NCBI RefSeq assembly: GCF_028769735.1
Contig: NC_088200.1
Location: 75,369,421-75,433,420 of the forward strand
Origin: Zonotrichia leucophrys gambelii
Taxonomy: Eukaryota > Chordata > Aves > Passeriformes > Passerellidae
Length of the DNA: 64,000 nucleotides
Direction: 5' to 3'
This document shows positions 1 to 15,944 of this stretch, piece after piece. Each line of letters begins with the position of its first letter. Position 1 is the stretch's first letter. The notes below the pieces were generated by a model. That model did no database searches, had not been told where the DNA came from, and was given only the letters and a program-made list of their open reading frames with translations. The position numbers and the translations under genes are program-made.

Positions 1-1430
1 ATGCCCAGGTGTGACCTGTGCCCAGGTGTGACCCGTGCCCAGGTGTGACCCGTGCCCAGGTGTGACCCGTGCCCAGGTGTGACCCGTGCCCAGGTGTGAC
101 ACATGCCCAGGTGTGACCCGTGCCCAGGTGTGACCCGTGCCCAGGTGTGACCCATGCCCAGGTGTGACCTGTGCCCAGATGTGACCCATGCCCAGGTGTG
201 ACGCGTGCCCAGGTGTGACACGTGCCCAGGTGTGACCCGTGCCCAGGTGTGACCCGTGCCCAGGTGTGACCCGTGCCCAGATGTGACCCATGCCCAGGTG
301 TGACCCACGCCCAGGTGTGACCCATGCCCGGTGTGACCCGTGCCCGGTGTGACCGGTGCCCAGGTGTGACCCATGCCCAGGTGTGACCTGTGCCCAGGTG
401 TGACTCATGCCCAGATGTGACCTGTGCCCAGGTGTGACCCATGCCCAGGTGTGACCCGTGCCCAGGTGTGACCCGTGCCCAGGTGTGACGCGTGCCCAGG
501 TGTGACCCATGCCCAGGTGTGACCCATGCCCAGGTGTGACCTGTGCCCAGGTGTGACCCATGCCCAGGTGTGACCCGTGCCCAGGTGTGACGCGTGCCCA
601 GGTGTGACCCGTGCCCAGGTGTGACCCGTGCCCAGGTGTGACGCGTGCCCAGGTGTGACGTGTGCCCAGGTGTGACCCGTGCCCAGGTGTGACCCGTGCC
701 CAGGTGTGACCCATGCCCAGGTGTGACGCGTGCCCAGGTGTGACGCGTGCCCAGGTGTGACGCGTGCCCAGGTGTGACGCGTGCCCAGGTGTGACGCGTG
801 CCCAGGTGTGACCCGTGCCCAGGCGTGACCCGTGCCCAGGTGTGACCCGTGCCCAGGTGTGACATGTGCCCAGGTGTGACCCATGCCCAGATGTGACCCG
901 TGCCCAGGTGTGACCCATGCCCAGGTGTGACACGTGCCAGGTGTGACCCATGCCCAGGTGTGACCCATGCCCAGGTGTGACCCGTGCCCAGATGTGACCC
1001 ATGCCCAGGTGTGACGCGTGCCCAGGTGTGACGCGTGCCCAGGTGTGACCCATGCTTAGATGTGACCCATGCCCAGGTGTGACCCATGCCCAGGTGTGAC
1101 ATGTGCCCAGATGTGACCCGTGCCCAGGTGTGACCCAGGCCCAGGTGTGACCCATGCCCAGGTGTGACATGTGCCCAGATGTGACCCGTGCCCAGGTGTG
1201 ACCTGTGCCCAGGTGTGATGTGTGCCCAGGTGTGACCCGTGCCCAGGTGTGACCCATGCCCAGGTGTGATGCGTGCCCAGGTGTGACGCGTGCCCAGGTG
1301 TGACCCATGCCCAGGTGTGACACGTGCCCAGGTGTGACCCATGCCCAGGTGTGACCCGTGCCCAGGTGTGACCCATGCCCAGGTGTGACACATGCCCAGG
1401 TGTGACCCATGCCCAGGTGTGACCCGTGCC
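1..1430. repeat. 17-bp minisatellite in an FRMPD1 intron
   Basis: A tandem array of the 17-bp unit CCCAGGTGTGACCCGTG, roughly 80 copies, runs from the window edge to within about 10 bp of a splice acceptor. Units vary mainly at CCCGTG/CCCATG/GCGTG and at AGGTG/AGATG. Every unit carries AGGTGTGA (T-box half-site core) or a one-base variant, and CAGGTG (E-box). The array begins before the window. It lies in the intron upstream of the first visible FRMPD1 exon. Open frames through it come from the lack of stops in the unit and are not genes. Confidence 0.95.
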
Positions 1431-1439
1431 CCTGTGCAG

Positions 1440-4400
1440 CTGCAGGACCGGGAGTCGTACGTGGCGCTGCTGGTGGGCGCCAGGCACGGCGTGAGCCAGA
1501 TCGTGAACAGCAAGCTGAACATCGCCAGCAGCCTGGCCGAGTTCCCCAGCATCAGCAGGGTGGAGCTCAGCGAGGACTCGGAGCGCGTCAGCACCGTCAA
1601 GATCTACCTGCAGGACCTGAAGGTGAGCACCTGAGGGGGCTCCTGCACCATCGGCTCTCCTCAGAGGCCAGGGGAGTTCTCAGGGTCTCTGCTGCTCACA
1701 GTGACCCTGAGATGTGTTAGAAAGTCTCTGTTCCCAGCCCGGTGCTCAAAGAAGCAGTCAGAGCTCTTCATTTCTCAATCTCAAGGTTGTTTGTTGTTCC
1801 TTATCTGTAAAATTCTTTCTCCTGCCCTGCCCAGGTCTGTCCAGCAGGACAGTCAGTGGCACTCTGCCTGCCCCAGGGCAGTGTTATCTTTTTATACTGA
1901 AAACTACATGTACAATATTTACAGTTACTTCCCAATACCCATCACCTGTGTTAGACAGTGAGCTTCTACTCTAAACCAATCCAAAAGTGCCACCATCACC
2001 CAGAAGATGGAGGCCAAGAAGAAGCAAAAAGGACAAGGCACGCCCAAATTCCTCCATCTTGCCTCCCGAACCCCCACTCTAAAAACCTCAAAAATCTATT
2101 TTTCACCCCATGACAAACTATTATTCTACTTAAACTCTCTTGACTTGCAATTCTTCATATAAAGGTTGGTAATTGTTTTTTCCAAGGGCTAAATCAAAGG
2201 CTCAGGGGTCGTGGGCTCTGTGCCAGGGTCTCTGAGCCCCCCGAGCAGGGGCTCGAGCCCTCCAGGGCAGCCAGAGGGATTTCCTGGGTTCCAACAGGGA
2301 GTCACCAGGATAAAAGGCTTAGAGCAGACTCGGCAGGGAAACCTCATAGGAAGAACCAAAAAAATTGTTAGAGAGAAGTGATTTTTCCTGCTGAGGAAAA
2401 GTGATTTTTTTTCCTCCATCAGTGAGACACAGCAAAAGCACAAAAAGCTAGAAAAATAAATTTCTCTTCTTTGTGCCTCCTTGTATGAGACAAAGGGGGT
2501 GCCTTGTCCTGGTGCAGCCTGTTCCTGCTGACTGTGGTACAAACACTGTTTGTTTATTCTAATCTATATTTGTTTATTCTCATCTTCTTTACTCTTTTCT
2601 CCCCCGCACCTCTGAAAATAAACCCAAAAAGGTGCTTACTCTGCTGCTGGAGTCAAACAGTGCAAAGGACCTCGTGTGCCTCATCGCTGGCTACTACAGA
2701 CTCCTTGTGGATGCAAACGCCTCCATATTCACCTGGGGAGAGAAACAGCAGCAGCTGCACCGTGTCTCAGCTGAGGAAGGTCCGTAAAAACAGCTTTTTT
2801 TGTGACACAGGCTGGGGAGGAATGGGTGCATGGCCCAGCTCCTGCAGCAGCAGGCCAGGGCTGTGTGATGAGCTTGATTGAGGCTGGACTGGATGGTCTC
2901 AGAGGGCTTCTCCAGCATTCAGGGTGCCCTGGCTCTGTGAGAGCTGCAGGCTCGTGGGCACCGAGGGTTTGGGCTCAGCTGGGCTGGCAGCTCTGGGGGG
3001 CTGGAGAGGGCTGAGAGCCCCCTTAGTTCCATCCCCAGCCTGCCCTGAGCTCCGGGAGCTGCTCTGAGAGCGCCCCCAGGTCCCTGTGCCCCTGCCCTGA
3101 GCTCCGGGGGCTGCTCTGAGAGCACCCCCAGGTCCCTGTGCCCCTGCCCTGAGCTCCGGGGGCTGGAGAGGGCTGAGAACACCCCCAGGTCGCTGTGCCC
3201 CTGCCCTGAGCTCCGGGGGCTGGAGAGGGCTGAGAACACCCCCAGGTCCCTGTGCCCCTGCCCAGAGCTCCGGGGGCTGCTCTGGGCTGGGAGCACCCGC
3301 AGCTCCATCCTCACTCTGCCCTGCTCTGATCCCCGCGTGTCCGCGGGTCAGGCTCTGCCCCAGCCCGGGCTGAGCGGCTCGTTTGCACCGCAGGCTATGA
3401 ATCCCGAGCCTGCAGCGACTCCGAGGACTCCTGCGAGCCGGGTTCGGGCTCGGAGCGGCGGAGCCCCGAGGCGAGCGGCGGCGCGGCACCGGGAGCGGCG
3501 GAGCCCCGCGGCGACACCGGCAGCGACAGCGCCTCCGAGGCCTCCGACTCGGCCAACGCCGAGAGCCGCGGCTTCAGGACCAGCGGCTCCAGCGACTCCG
3601 TGGATGCGCTGGAGGAGGAGGATGAGGCGGACGCGCGCCCTTCCTCCCGGCCGGGGCTGCTGCGGTTCTGCACGCCCGCCGTGCGGGACACGAGCGGCTC
3701 CGAGAGCGGCTTCGTGCCGGGGTGCGCCGCGGACAGCCCCGCCGGCAGCGGCACCGGGGGCGGCCCCGCGGGGCTGGGCGAGGCCCCGGCCCCGCTGCCC
3801 GAGGGGAGCGCCGGCTCCGGAGCGTCCCCCGCGCCCGGCCCGCCGGGGACAGCGGGGCACGGCGAGCCCGTGCTGCGGCCGCCACCGGGGTTCGCCGACT
3901 CCAGCTCCGAGGAGGAGTTCTACGATGCTGCGGACCGGCTCAGCCCGCCGGCAGGTAAAGGCACAGCGGGTCCTGCTGCAGGGCTGGGCTGCGGGGCTGC
4001 CTGCTCCGTCCCCCTGCCTGCTCCCGGAGCTCCTGAGGGGCTTTGGAAGGAGCCTCCGTGCTCTGCAGGCCGCTCCTCAGCGCCCTTACGGTGACATTGC
4101 AGGGGGACTTGTTATCATGTGCAACCACACACGGTGGTGGCAGAAGTCAGTTTGCAGGAGTTTCAGTTTTCAGGCATTCTGGAATGTCCCAAGCCTGTAA
4201 AGCATTGTCACATGAACCCCCCGACTTCAAAGGTGTGCTCAGGCCAGAGGCTGGGTTCAGAGCTGGGTCAAGGATTCCCAGGGCTGGGCAGCTCCCTGAC
4301 CATTGTATTTTCTCAGAAATGGGAGTATTCCTGTTCCTGAAGCAATCAGCTCTTTCAGTACCTCTTTAGTACCTCTAAATCTGTCCCCAGATTTACCTGG

Positions 4401-7126
4401 GGAGGCCCAGCCACACCTGCCTGCAGGTGAAGCTGCTCCCTCATGCCCAGATCCTGCACCACACACCCAGGCTCTGCCTTTTTCTGACATCCCACTCCCC
4501 ACGAGAAATCATTTCCTTTTGCTCTTGGGAACCCGGAACTGCTGCTGGACTTTTGTGCCTGTGATTCCAAGGCTGTGCCAGGAGCTTTTTGGGCCCTCTG
4601 TGTAGGCATGAGGGTATTCTGCTGCCCGGGATGACTTCCTGATTTCTGTGTTTTTTCTTGCCATCAGGCTATGACGCTGCATCCTGGGAGGGCACAGGGA
4701 GCTCCTCCTGCATCCCAAAGAGGCTGAGGTGCTACAGCTTGGGGGAGAACCCCTCGACCAGGGAGAAGCAGGGCCAGGAGAGGGAGCTGACCTGCAGCAA
4801 GAGCCTGAGGAAGAGAAGGTCCTTCCTGAAAACTGATTACACCTCGCAGGTCAGCTTCCCTGCAGCTGCCCCCGGCTCCGCACAGCGCTGCTGCTCCTGG
4901 CCACCCACTCAGCCCTCGGCAGAGGACACGGGGAAGGACGTGGAGAGGGGGATTCCTGCAGCCCCCCAGGCCCAGAGGGACACTGCTGGCACAGAGCCCT
5001 GCTCTGCTCCGAGGGACACGCAGCCTGGCGCCACGGGGACAAAGTCGGTGATGGAATGGCTGGTTTCCTCCCTTCTGGACATTCACCCTCCCGGTGGCCA
5101 CGGTGGGGAGGAGAGCAGAGTGCAGCCACAGCAGCCCCCTTTGCTGTCCCTGGAGCCCCTTCCCCACAGCGCCAGGGGAGCTGCCCAGTGGAGCTGCCCA
5201 GGGGAGGCAGGTTCTGGGTGTGTGAGCCAGGAGAGCCCTGTGCCCACTGCGGGCTGGCAGAGCCCAGCACCACAGGAGGAGCGGGGTGAGGTGATGCCCG
5301 CCCGGCACGAGGCCGGCGTGGTGCCCTCTGCTCTTGTGTGCCCTTCTAACAAGCTCCTGCTGCTGCCACCGGCTCCTGTGCCCAGCACGGCCCCTCCGCG
5401 GGAGCTGGCCCAGGGGCAGGGGCTGCTCCCTGCCAGGGTGGAGCCTTCCCTGGCTCCCTGTCGGGAGAGCAAAGCCCATGGCCAGAGCTGTGCCACTGAC
5501 AAGGGCGCTGCTGATGGTCAGGGCCATGGTGAGAGTCAGGGCTGTGCCCATGGTCAGTGCCATGGCGAGGGTCAGTGCCATGCCCATGGCCAGCTCCATG
5601 CTGACATTGAGGGCGGTGCCAATGGGCAGTGCCATGCCCATGGCCAGCTCCATGCTGACATTGAGGGCAGTGCCAATGGGCAGTGCCATGGTGATGGTCA
5701 GTGCCAGGCTGACAGCCAGGGCCGTGCCGATGGTCAGTGCTGTGCTGATGGCCAGCTCCATGCTGACATCCAGGGCAGTGCCAGCAGCAGCTGCGAGGGG
5801 GCCGTGTCCCATGCCAGGGGCTGGCAGGGGGTGAGCAGGCAGACCCTGCTGAGGGTGCACGAGGGGCACACGGGGCTCCCAGACACAGCCCAGCTCCTGG
5901 CAGGCTGCAGCAGCGCCCCGGGGGCTCTCACCCACCTCTCCTGGCTGGCACTGGGCGTGAGGACAGCCCCGGTGTCACACAGCCTGCAGGACAGGGCCAG
6001 TGTCCCCCTGGAGCCCCTGGGCTGTGTGATGCCCAGCGGGTGCAGCGGGGCCGGTGCCGGTGGCAGGAAGGTGCCCGCGTCCCCGGCAGCAGGAGCAGGC
6101 TGTGCCAGGGAGCTGGTGGGCAGCTCGGGGCCGGCTGCGGGGCAGCCCGGGGATGCAGGGCAGCCGGGAGGTGCGGGCATTGCGGCTCAGCAGCAGCCGC
6201 AGCCTGCTCGGGCTCCCCTTCCCCGGGGGCAGGCAGCAGGGCTGGGCCAGGGCTCCTGCCTGCCTCCGGCTGCAGGGCTCTCCATCTCCCCGGTCCCAGC
6301 GCCCCCGGGGAAAGGAGCAGCAGACCACGGGGCGGTAACACACTCGTTGCCCTGTTTTAACCCCGAGGAGGGTGAGCAGACCCCTCTGTCCCCCGTCGCA
6401 CACGGGCTGGAGAGCTGCGGCTGCCGCCTGCCCTACATCAGCTGCTTCCCCCAGCCCCACAGCCAGGGGGAGGGTGAAAGCAGGCCCCCCCAGCTGCCAG
6501 GGCCCCTCACCTGCCCCCCGTCCAGCAGCTGCAGCCTTGCCAGGACCCCCGGGGGCGGGTTGTGCATTGCTGGGGACAGGGCAGGGCAGGAGCCGCACCT
6601 GCGAGCGCTCGGGCAGCTGAAGCAGCAGGCGTGGGCCAGCCCCGCGGATCTCTCACGCTTCCTGGCCTACACCGTGGAGCTGCAGCAGGTTGTGGGGCAG
6701 CTCTGCGGCAACCAGGCCACCCCCCTGCACCGCCAGTGCGCGGAGCAGGGTGCGGAGAGCAAGGGTGCCCTGGGCTGGGCTTCCCAGGACCTGCTGTCCA
6801 GCTGCCAGGCGCTGCTGAGCGCGGAGCAGCCTCTGCCCGAGGTGCAGTGCGCCCTGAGAGCCACCTTTGACCGCCTGGTGCAGCTGGCAGTGACCTGCTT
6901 CCAGGTGGCACACTGCCAGCACTGCGGGCAGCGCCAGCAGGAGCTGGGGGCGGCGCTGGGCCGTGTGGTGGGCACCTACCAGCGGCTGGTGCAGGCCCTG
7001 CAGCAGCAGCTGCACGGGCAGGTGTGCCCCGAGCTGGGCACCAAGCTGCTGGCCCGCCAGCACATGGCCCTGGCCGCTGCCATCCTCTGCCTCCTGCAGC
7101 AGTTCAGGGCGGCCCCGAGGCTGTGA
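1440..7126 (+). CDS. FRMPD1: FRMPD1, FERM and PDZ domain-containing protein 1 (3' part, four exons)
   Basis: Exons 1440-1622, 2632-2779, 3394-3954 and 4668-7126 (stop TGA 7124-7126) join in frame to 1117 codons including stop. The first two encode the end of the FERM domain (lobe F3, with ALLVGARHGVSQIV and DLVCLIAGYYRLLVD). The third encodes an acidic, Ser-rich linker (SSEEEFYDAADRL). The last is a long, largely disordered exon ending in a conserved helical block (from about 6640: SRFLAYTVELQQ to LAAAILCLLQQF). Human FRMPD1 is about 1578 residues, so some 460 N-terminal residues with the PDZ domain lie upstream of the window. The family is a membrane-associated scaffold; FRMPD1 is reported to bind the TPR proteins GPSM1/GPSM2. 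Paralogues FRMPD3 and FRMPD4 are close in the FERM part; neighbours typical of human 9p13.2 decide for FRMPD1. The last exon contains an in-frame repeat block at 5488-5790. Confidence 0.93.
1702..2290 (-). mobile_element. LTR fragment, family A
   Basis: This sequence recurs at 34986-35380, 35388-35601 and 57082-57520. Read on the minus strand it has LTR logic: a TATA box (GTATAAAAAG) near 1890, then AATAAA-like and U5-like sequence ending near 1702. It lies in the FRMPD1 intron 1623-2631, antisense to the gene. The edge near 2290 is approximate and no target duplication was found. No coding capacity is visible. Confidence 0.7.
2862..2925 (+). mobile_element. Short CR1-like 3' end fragment
   Basis: The stretch GGCTGGACTGGATGGTCTC and its flanks resemble the 3' end of avian CR1 LINEs. 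It is short and diverged, in the FRMPD1 intron 2780-3393. Confidence 0.4.
3040..3300. repeat. 53-58-bp minisatellite in an FRMPD1 intron
   Basis: About four or five copies of a unit containing CCTGAGCTCCGGGGGCTG and CCCCCAGGTCCCTGTG. It ends about 95 bp before the acceptor of the exon at 3394. Confidence 0.85.
3955..4667 (+). other. FRMPD1 intron without notable content
   Basis: A 713-bp intron with donor GGTAAAG at 3955 and acceptor CCATCAG ending 4667. No repeat, RNA gene or conserved block was seen. Confidence 0.7.
5488..5790 (+). repeat. In-frame coding repeat in FRMPD1 last exon
   Basis: The exon contains tandem units rich in Gly, Gln, His, Asp and Cys. Two near-identical 54-bp (18-codon) copies lie at 5573-5626 and 5627-5680 (QCHAHGQLHADIEGGANG), flanked by shorter units such as GQCHGEGQ and ADGQCCADGQ. 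All units are multiples of three and keep the frame open. It looks like a minisatellite expanded within coding sequence. Nothing comparable is known to me in mammalian FRMPD1. Confidence 0.85.
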
Positions 7127-7548
7127 TGGGCACGCTGAGGGGGACAGAGCCACGTGTGTGCCCTCTGCCCACCTCAGGCTGTCCCCCAGGCAGGGCATGC
7201 CCACACCTTTTGGCAGGGCTCCCCAAGGGCAGCCTTGCCCCAGCTGCTCTCGGAGCACTGCAGTGTGTGTGTGTCCTGCCCAGGGCTCATCCCACGTTCT
7301 GTGCAGCTGGTCAGGCTCGCCGTGTTCTCTCAGCTGCCTGTGCCACCCGTGGGGAAGAGCCCTTGAGCCTGCCTTTCACTGACACTGATGGAACAGCGAA
7401 CCCCACCCGGCCCGAATGGGACAGGCCCGGGTGGCCGAGGGAACACAGTGATGCCAGTCCAGCTGCTTTTCCGCAGCCGTGCTGGGTGCGCTGCTGCAGC
7501 TGCTGCTGCTGGCCCGCAGTCCCTGCGGCAGCGCCTCTGCCAGGCACG
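7127..7548 (+). other. FRMPD1 3' UTR, proximal part
   Basis: Non-coding sequence directly after the stop codon. I see no AATAAA before the array at 7549. The first plausible plus-strand signal is AATAAA at 9745-9750, inside the antisense TRMT10B tail, so the true 3' end is unknown. Confidence 0.5.
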
Positions 7549-9098
7549 GTGGGGACAGGGCTGTCCCCTGGCTCGGGGACAGGTGGGGACAGGGCTGTCC
7601 CCTGGCTGGGGGACAGGTGGGGACAGGGCTGTCCCCTGGCTCAGGGACAGGTAGGGACAGGGCTGTCCCCTGGCTGGGGGACAGGTGGGGACAGGGCTGT
7701 TCCCTGGCTCAGGGGACAGGGCTGTCCCCTGGCTCGGGGACAGGTGGGGACAGGGCTGTCCCCTGGCTCAGGGACAGGGCTGTCCCCTGGCTGGGGGACA
7801 GGTGGGAACAGGGCTGTCCCCCTGACTCAGTGACAGGGCTGTCCCCTGGCTCAGGGACAGGGCTGTCCCCTGGCTCGGGGACAGGAGGGGACAGGGCTGT
7901 CCCCTGGCTCAGGAACAGGGCTGTCCCCTGGCTCGGGGACAGGTGGGGACAGGGCTGTCCCCTGGCTCGGGGACAGGTGGGGACAGGGCCGTCCCTTGGC
8001 TCAGGGACAGGTGGGGACAGGGCTGTCCCCTGGCTCGGGGACAGGTGGGGACAGGGCTGTCCCCCTGACTCAGTGACAGGGCTGTCCCCTGGCTCAGGGA
8101 CAGGGCTGTCCCCTGGCTCGGGGACAGGTGGGGACAGGGCTGTCCCCTGGCTCAGGAACAGGGCTGTCCCCTGGCTTGGGGACAGGTGGGGACAGGGCTG
8201 TCCCTTGGCTGGGGGACAGGTGGGGACAGGGCTGTCCCCTGGCTCGGGGACAGGTGGGGACAGGGCTGTCCCCTGGCTCGGGGACAGGTGGGGACAGGGC
8301 TGTCCCCTGGCTCAGGGACAGGGCTGTCCCCTGGCTTGGGGACAGGTGGGGACAGGGCTGTCCCCTGGCTCGGGGACAGGTGGGAACAGGGCTGTCCCCC
8401 TGGCTCAGGAACAGGGCTGTCCCCTGGCTCGGGGACAGGTGGGGACAGGGCTGTCCCCCTGACTCAGTGACAGGGCTGTCCCCTGGCTCAGGGACAGGGC
8501 TGTCCCCTGGCTCGGGGACAGGAGGGGACAGGGCTGTCCCCTGGCTCAGGAACAGGGCTGTCCCCTGGCTTGGGGACAGGTGGGGACAGGGCTGTCCCCT
8601 GGCTGGGGGACAGGTGGGGACAGGGCTGTCCCCTGGCTCGGGGACAGGTGGGGACAGGGCTGTCCCCTGGCTGGGGGACAGGTGGGGACAGGGCTGTCCC
8701 CTGGCTCAGGGACAGGGCTGTCCCCTGGCTCGGGGACAGGTGGGGACAGGGCTGTCCCCTGGCTCAGGGACAGGTGGGAACAGGGCTGTCCCCCTGACTC
8801 AGTGACAGGGCTGTCCCCTGGCTCAGGGACAGGGCTGTCCCCTGGCTCGGGGACAGGAGGGGACAGGGCTGTGCCCTGGCTCAGGGACAGGCTGTCCCCT
8901 GGCTCGGGGACAGGTGGGGACAGGGCTGTGCCCTGGCTCGGGGACAGGTGGGGACAGGGCTGTTCCCTGACTCAGTGACAGGGCTGTCCCCTGGCTCGGG
9001 GACAGGTGGGAACAGGGCTGTCCCCTGGCTCAGGGACAGGGCTGTCCCCTGGCTCGGGGACAGGTGGGGACAGGGCTGTCCCCTGCCTCGGGGACACT
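7549..9098. repeat. Minisatellite with an 18-bp palindrome per unit
   Basis: About 1.5 kb of units of two main lengths (about 34 and 24 bp). Almost every unit contains GGGGACAGGGCTGTCCCC or a close variant: two 8-bp arms that are exact reverse complements around a GG centre. Longer units add GGCTCGGGGACAGGTG. It separates the convergent genes FRMPD1 and TRMT10B. The frames that stay open through it are not coding. Confidence 0.93.
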
Positions 9099-9548
9099 GA
9101 CTGACGGGGATTGTCTCCACACCCAGCCGGCCAAGAGCCCCCAAGGGCTCAGCGCAGAAACACTCGGAAGCCCCCCGTGGTGGCTTAGCCTCAGGTTAAC
9201 CCAGGCTTGGGTTAAACCTCAAAGCTGGGTTAAAGCCCCTGCTCCTGCACACCCCGGGCTGTGAAAGGGTTTGCTGTGAGACAGGAATGAAAACACATAA
9301 CCAAACTTACCTCAGATGACCTGCAGGTCCTGCTGCCACTGGCCACGAGGCAGCAGTGGCTGAGGTAACGCATCGGCTCAGCTGCACCAAACACACTCCT
9401 GCTGTGCCTTGGCACCCGACCCTGCTTTGTGCAGGGCACAGCCAGGCCCAGGTGCCTCCCAGCAGGGACAACGGGGCCCAGGGCCCTGCGTGTGCCAGCT
9501 GTGACGAGGCACCACTCATCAGTAGGGACACAATGGGGATCTAAACCT
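9099..9548. other. Intergenic or 3' flank, FRMPD1-TRMT10B
   Basis: Unique-looking sequence between the palindromic array and the TRMT10B polyadenylation signal. No gene, RNA or repeat was recognised apart from short copies of GGGTTAA near 9195-9235. Confidence 0.6.
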
Positions 9549-9554
9549 TTTATT
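9549..9554 (-). terminator. Probable TRMT10B polyadenylation signal
   Basis: AATAAA on the minus strand, about 410 bp after the TRMT10B stop codon, giving a 3' UTR of roughly 9530-9962. It is the first canonical signal downstream on that strand. Confidence 0.55.
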
Positions 9555-9962
9555 TTATAGTAGATAGCCAAAGGCTTCGGCAACCCACCAAGTGTCCGTG
9601 GGTTTAAGCTGCTGGGCCACAGTGCCCTTGGGAGCTGCTCCCCAATCCCACCTTCTCCTGCAGGGGCAGCACTCTCCTGTCCCATGGCAGGGCCTCTCCC
9701 TTGCCCAAAAGCTTTGCAACCCCAACTGCACATTCCTCTGTTTCAATAAAATGCAGAAAACACCCTAAAGCTCTCCTCCCCACCCTCAGAACAAGCGCAG
9801 GTGAAGGAGTCACAAACAAACAGCTGCAAAGAACTGAATTCCTATCAGTTTTCACCTGATCCCAGGCTTTCCTTCCTGCTGGGGGGCACGGCGATGTCCA
9901 GCACCGCAGTCCTGAGGTAGAAGGTGTTGCTCCTGCTGCAAACAGCCGTCTGCCGTGCACGG

Positions 9963-14193
<4,231 letters not shown>

Positions 14194-14349
14194 CGTGCCG
14201 AGGCGCAGAAGGGGCGGGCCCGGGCCGCTCCGTCCGTCCCCCCGCGCTGCGGCACCGCCCCGGCGGGCCCGTCGTGTCCCCGTTGTCGCCGTGCCCCTTG
14301 TCCCGCTCCCCGTTGGTTTGTCGCCGTGCGGAGTCACCGGCTCACACAA

Positions 14350-15010
14350 GAGATGCCGCCGGCCCGGTCAGCTGCGGACAGGTTCCCAAGGATGCTCCTC
14401 CATCGTGCACCCCTGCTTTGTACATTCCAATTCTTTTATCGTTATTCTTCCTTTTTTGTCCCGTTATACTGTGCCTATGCAGACAGCCATAAGCAGATGG
14501 AACTTTGGATTGCAAGAAGATTCAATCAGGCAGGTTAAGTAGAAAAAGAAAATCCCATCAAACTCTGCAAAAGCCAGAGATGATGTTGTGTGCATAAGTT
14601 TGTGTCTGTGACTGTAACCCGCTCACTGCTGCACACATTGCTGTCTCCCTAGGACAGTAAATAAACATTTGTACATGGAGACCCTGGGGGCATCCCCCGG
14701 GCTGGGGACAGAAGCAGCTTCTCCCAAAAGCTGTCATACCCCCCTGGCTCCTTGCCCTGTCCCTGTGCCTGTCCCTGTGCCTGTCCCTGTGTCCCCGAGC
14801 TGCTCCCTCCCCATTTCCCGATCTCTGCACTGCCCTAGGGTGGCCCCAGGCTGGGGGCAGACAAACCTGGGCCCTGCCTGTGTGTGTGCCTGGGAGCTGC
14901 TCCCCTCCCTGCACGGCTGCAGCACCCAAACCCCTGTGGGTGCCATGCAGGGCCCTTGGTGCTCCCTTACCTGGGCTTTGCCAGCAGCCGCGGGGGCTGG
15001 AATGTTTGTG
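14350..15010. other. Intergenic sequence, TRMT10B-DCAF10
   Basis: No gene seen. A short CCTGTGCCTGTCCCTG-type repeat lies at 14755-14795. EXOSC3, which I recall between these two genes in human, is not present. Confidence 0.6.
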
Positions 15011-15014
15011 TGCC

Positions 15015-15885
15015 ACAGCAAAACGGGATTGGATCACCATCAGTGTCCACAGTAAAACGGGACTGGATCCCCATCAGTGTCACAGCAAAATGGGATTGGA
15101 TCACCATCAGTGTCCACAGTAAAACGGGACTGGATCCCCATCAGTGTCACAGCAAAATGGGACTGGATCCCCATCAGTGTCCACAGTAAAATGGGATTGG
15201 ATCCCCATCAGTGTCCCACAGCAAAACGGGATTGGATCATCATCAGTGTCACAGCAAAATGGGATTGGATCCCCATCAGTGTCACAGCAAAACGGGATTG
15301 GATCCCCATCAGTGTCACAGCAAAACAGGATTGGATCCCCATCAGTGTCCACAGTAAAACGGGATCCTGATCCACATCAGTGTCACAGCAAAATGGGATT
15401 GGATCCCCATCAGTGTCACAGCAAAATGGGATTGGATCCCCATCAGTGTCACAGCAAAACGGGATTGGATCCCCATCAGTGTCCCACAGCAAAACAGGAT
15501 TGGATCCCCATCAGTGTCACAGCAAAACGGGATTGGATCCCCATCAGTGTCACAGCAAAACAGGATTGGATCCTCATCAGTGTCACAGCAAAACGGGATT
15601 GGATCCCCATCAGTGTCACAGCAAAACAGGATTGGATCCTCATCAGTGTCACAGCAAAACGGGATCCTGATCCCCATCAGTGTCCACAGTAAAATGGAAT
15701 TGGATCCCCATCAGTGTCACAGTAAAATGGGATTGATCACCATCAGTGTCCCCAGTAAAGCGGGATTGATCACCATCAGTGTCCCACAGCAAAATGGGAT
15801 TGGATCCCCATCAGTGTCACAGCAAAATGGAATTGGATCACCATCAGTGTCCACAGCAAAACGGGATCCTGATCCCCATCAGCCT
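15015..15885. repeat. 33-bp minisatellite
   Basis: About 26 copies of a 33-bp unit containing GGGATTGGATCCCCATCAG followed by TGTCACAGCAAAA. GGATCC (BamHI) recurs almost every unit. A unit length divisible by three keeps frames open on both strands without coding meaning. Confidence 0.95.
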
Positions 15886-15944
15886 CCCTGTCTCTCTCCA
15901 TCGCTGACAGCCCAGCTCACACCTGTGTGCCATTCGCATTTTCT

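Noticed and set aside
1..1430. CRISPR-like or spacer-repeat array
   Set aside because: Units are contiguous 17-bp repeats without unique spacers, in a vertebrate intron.
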